NCBI GenBank assembly: GCA_011634665.1
Contig: WAEK01000003.1
Location: 619,001-683,000, forward strand
DNA length: 64,000 nt
Reading direction: 5' to 3'
Origin: Mortierella sp. BCC40632
Lineage: Eukaryota > Mortierellomycota > Mortierellomycetes > Mortierellales > Mortierellaceae
Made by a program: the position numbers and the translations under genes. Numbering within the stretch: the first letter of the stretch is position 1; every line of letters begins with the position of its first letter. Below, one piece after another: positions 60,708 to 64,000 of the stretch. Below the pieces are notes generated by a model that saw only the letters and a program-made list of their open reading frames with translations, was not told where the DNA came from and did no database searches.

Positions 60708-63700
60708 CTAGCACTCCTCGGTCGTCCTTTGGTCTTCACTCTTCTTGGATCGCCGACGGTAGGGAGTCTCACCATCGTTTTGCACAGCTGCTTCACTTTC
60801 CATATCCTTTTCCAGAGATCCCTGAATTTCCTCCATCTTGCTCAAAATCTTCCCATGCATAAGTGGATCGTTGCTCGAAAGACCTGCGATCTTCTTTCCG
60901 AGTCCTGTTATTTCTGCGTGCCGTCTCTTCCTAGATTGGGTCTCCTTGTGATAAGCGACAGATTTTTTGTCGGAGGAGAACAGGTCAGAAACACTGGTCA
61001 TGAAAGAATCCGAGGGATACCCCATTCTGGTTGACTTGTGGTGCCGAGAAGCGGCCTGGAAAGACTTGCGTCCAATCCTCTCACTAAGATCGGGGATGTC
61101 TTGGATGGATTCCTTATACCAGCGGCGGTGCACTAAACTGATGTGATATCGGCACTCTGGCTCTTTCCTCATGACGCAGAAAAAATGGCGGCAAACGACT
61201 CCCAAATTTTGGAGGAGTAGACAAGTGCAGAAGTACAGTGATCGGTCAGAAGTATGACGTATTCCTTCTGTTCGCAGCCCAACGTGTCCTTTGCCCTGAA
61301 AACGAAACGCGTATCGTCTTGACCGATCCTAGAGATCAGAGAAACGAGAGTTGATATACGCCCCGATTCATCCTATTACACGAGACGAGGCAATATTAAT
61401 ATCCTCTTCTAAAAAAAAAAAAAAAAAGTGTGTGTTGGATAGGATACTTGCCGAGTCACTGTCTGGGGGGTAGAGCTCCAAGAGCTCCTGTAGACTCTTG
61501 AGACGCGCAGAAAACCCAAATGATGAGTCCATCTCCCGCCTCATTTTGGCCTTAGCAAACGAACCCAAAAGATCCTCATTGGATTGTAGTACTTGCTTGA
61601 ACGCCTTTTCTGACATGGTCGGCTCTAAAGTCCTGGAACTTGCCTCTCTTCTGGCTGCCTCACCTTCAGGACAGCTATTGAATTTTGCCTCAAAAAGTTC
61701 CTTCTCTATCTTCACCCCTGTAGCTTTAAGGACCCTTGTTAAAGAGGAACCACCATTGAGATTCAGCATTTTAAGAAGATGGTGCGACTTCTCTACTCGT
61801 TGAGTGGATTGCATCCCAGCTGTGAACTGAGTGCGCACCCATGGCCAAGCCCATCGAAAACGGTTCGAATACAAACGATCAAGATAGTTGAGGACGATGG
61901 GGTTTTTTGTTGATATTTCTCGCACAGCTTCTGCCACTTGGCCTCGAATTCTCTGGAAATCAAAGAGCGGGTGACATCTTGAAAGCGGGGTGAGAATTCA
62001 TCCCAATCTTTCCCCAAGGGCTTTGAAAAGGCGTAGCCTAATGTTCTTGTTTGCGTGCCACCGGCAATTGACTATAGTTGTATCAGGGAGAAAGGTTGTA
62101 CTGACAATGTTCATTGCTGGATCTTTATCCAGCATGAGGGTCTTTGGGGGCTTATTTTCATTCAGCTCTAGCAGTTGCGAAAAGGACCCATTCGTAATCT
62201 GAGGTCTCTTCGCCAGAGGTAAGGGCACAGGCTACCAGTCTTGTCCGAAAATTGTTGTCAACTACAACGAAGCAATGGAGCGGCATACCGAATCGATTGG
62301 TGGATGCAGTTGTGTCGTGGACGACAACGTCATGATACCTCCTGTATAAATCCTGTTGCGCCGGGCACATCCAAAAGACAGCCTGGAGACGACCGGCCAC
62401 AATCCTGTTCCTGGAGAGCCATTGGCCTGGGATTTCTCCAAGCAAGTTGAACAACTGGGCAGCATCAGAAATGGTGTTAGACGATGCACGTTGTTTCGAG
62501 ATATAGTTGGCTATTTTTTTCTGGTCGAACAAGTACTTGGATTTCGTAAAAGAGGCGCTTCGGGTTATCTGAAGCATCTCTATCGTTTTACCAGTTCCCC
62601 AACCCATTTCTGCAGCCTGTCTGATTAAATTGAGGTCATACTCTGTAAGAGGCTCAAATTCTGGACGAGGTTTTCCAAGGGCGTGGTTGTGCAAAAAACA
62701 GAGATGCTGGAAATACGCCATCGTGGCTTGATAGACTTTGGGCTGTTAAGGTATACAGCGTATTTGCAGCCACAGCGGACTGAAATACTTCCTGGCCGCT
62801 GCTTGGATGGATCAAAACCTTTTTTGAGGTGTGTGTGCCCTGGCGAGTGCAAACGATTAACCCTTGGTGAAAAAAAAAAAAAAGGCTCCCTAAGTCTCCC
62901 GTTGTGCCAACGCCCTCTTTGATATCGACATAACACAAAGTTGACAACAACTCACTTACCAGTCGGATAAGTAGCATTTTTCGAAGAAGAGTTGGCCCTC
63001 GTTCGGAAACCATTGCGGCAGGCATAGTCGAGCATCATGGACTTGGCCTCCTCGAAATCCGAGAATTGATCATCGACTGCGGGGCTCCATCCAACAGCAT
63101 CCACGTGCTCTCCTAGAAAAGGAAAGCGTACAAATTTAGCACAACTCGTAGGCTAGTCTCAAGTGCAACAACTGCTAGATTCAATAGCGCACGCACCATA
63201 GCTCTGACACTCCGTGTTGTCCCTGTTGTCATGACCACTTGCAGATGAGGCCTCGCCTCTGAGGCCTTCTAGATCTTCTGATGTATCCGACTCATTGGGC
63301 AGAGAGAAACAGCGTCGTCCTCATCACTTTCGTTCCTTTGTGGAACTATTGTCACTCTCGCTGCTGCTTGAAGATGAGGTACAACTCTCAGGACAATCAG
63401 GGGCTGTTCGATCTATCGCCGTCGGACTTTTTCTTGCCAATTGTTCGGATACCCTCGTCTGGGCCTCTAGTCTTTTCCAGCTCTTCGACACTTGGCTCCT
63501 TTTCGCTCTCGTTAAGCTCCCTACTGCCAGTAGCAAAGCTTTTCGTGTCTACAATGATTTCTTCCAAACTCTCATAGTCGAAGTTGTCATCGGAGCTGGC
63601 CAAGTTGTTGTAATGATCAATGTAGTCGTCTGAATCCCTATCCACATCCGTGTAATCACTCTCGTCAGTTATGGGGCTCAGCTCTCTGCTTTTTGGATAC

Positions 63701-63820
63701 TTTGCTTCTTTCTGGCCCTCGCAAAGAACTGTATTGGCTGACTTTCCTAAGTCCTTGAGATACTTCTTGAACTTCTTGTCCAAATTAATGACCTTCGGAT
63801 TGTTCCCTTTCTCCTTCCAA
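60708..63820 (-). pseudogene. Mutator-like (MULE/FAR1-type) transposase gene, frame broken
   Basis: Cut-and-paste transposase related to plant FAR1/MULE proteins. Read from 63820 down: an acidic Ser/Asp-rich start; intron 63113-63196; a FAR1-type DNA-binding segment (DFEEAKSMMLDYACRNGFRTR); intron 62863-62959; VCTRQGTHTSK and HNH; the MULE catalytic core (VVVHDTTASTNRFGMPLHCFVVVD, then TLMLDKDPAM, then CRWHANKN); QRVEKSHHLLK; a GC-AG intron near 61329-61451; a SWIM zinc site (CTCLLLQNLGVVCRHFF); and a basic C-terminus. The two Asp of the DDE triad are visible; the Glu falls in a later part. The frame is broken at about eight places, each repairable by one base in a short homopolymer. It is either decayed or intact with assembly indels. 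Terminal inverted repeats could not be found in the window. Confidence 0.8.
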
Positions 63821-64000
63821 AAGTGCTTTTACGACAATCGTCTTCCGTGACCTAAACGTAGATGGATACAACTTAGATACTGGATACTGGTGTTCCTTTT
63901 ACTAGCCCTAGTTTGCCCTGCGTACCGCAGGGATCCCCATTGCATCTCTAACTGATGTTGGAGGCATAGTAAGTTGAGCTATCTCCTGTGAATATGAACA
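63821..64000. other. window edge beyond the transposase N-terminus
   Basis: No feature could be assigned. If the transposon has a terminal inverted repeat on this side, it lies here or beyond the window. Confidence 0.3.

Overview
The window is nuclear DNA of a filamentous fungus, most likely an early-diverging one (Mucoromycota/Mortierellomycota-like; inferred, not proven). The genes carry many short GT-AG introns of about 80-500 nt. There is a fungal-type plasma-membrane H+-ATPase, a fungal Vps10 receptor and Snx4. Introns and spacers are full of homopolymer A/T runs and (CT)n/(GA)n tracts. No bacterial, plasmid or viral genes were seen.

Layout, left to right. 1-4417 is gene-poor and low-complexity. 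4418-7197 (+) is sorting nexin Snx4/Atg24. 8097-9344 (+) is a glutathione S-transferase-like protein. 9779-about 18164 (-) is a very large Vps10/sortilin receptor with three Vps10 modules. 19337-23006 (+) is a CBS/PB1 protein with a tail anchor. 23860-27145 (+) is the H+-ATPase. 27822-31041 (-) is an HSPA12-type Hsp70 relative. 32830-34991 (+) is an unrecognised Ser-rich protein with a Cys-rich C-terminus. 35975-36943 (+) is a TM2-domain protein. 39525-42641 (+) is an alpha-arrestin. 42928-45051 (+) is a Tvp38/VTT membrane protein. 45481-45553 (-) is tRNA-Phe. 45672-46313 is a foldback repeat with a LINE end inserted in its loop. 47046-48425 (-) is ribosomal protein eS7. 49604-51568 (+) is ethanolamine-phosphate cytidylyltransferase. 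51857-53428 (-) is GPALPP1. 53681-55231 (-) is a C2H2 transcription factor. 55232-58709 is gene-poor. 58710-64000 is transposon territory: two LINE copies and a Mutator-like transposase gene.

Several genes bear on membrane traffic and plasma-membrane composition: Snx4 and Vps10 (endosome-Golgi sorting), Tvp38/VTT (Golgi), alpha-arrestin (Rsp5-directed endocytosis), Pma1 (a main cargo of that system) and the phosphatidylethanolamine-pathway enzyme. Nothing shows that they are co-regulated; fungal gene order is usually not operonic.

Most coding models were checked by exon phase: summed exon lengths are divisible by three and the splice joins restore family motifs. The exceptions (snx4, VPS10, the transposase gene) each need a one-base change, almost always in a homopolymer. 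This suggests residual assembly indels as much as real mutations. No clearly new multi-gene system was found. The most unusual items are the three-module Vps10 receptor, the foldback repeat carrying a LINE insertion, and a LINE copy whose 5' end looks like a template jump.
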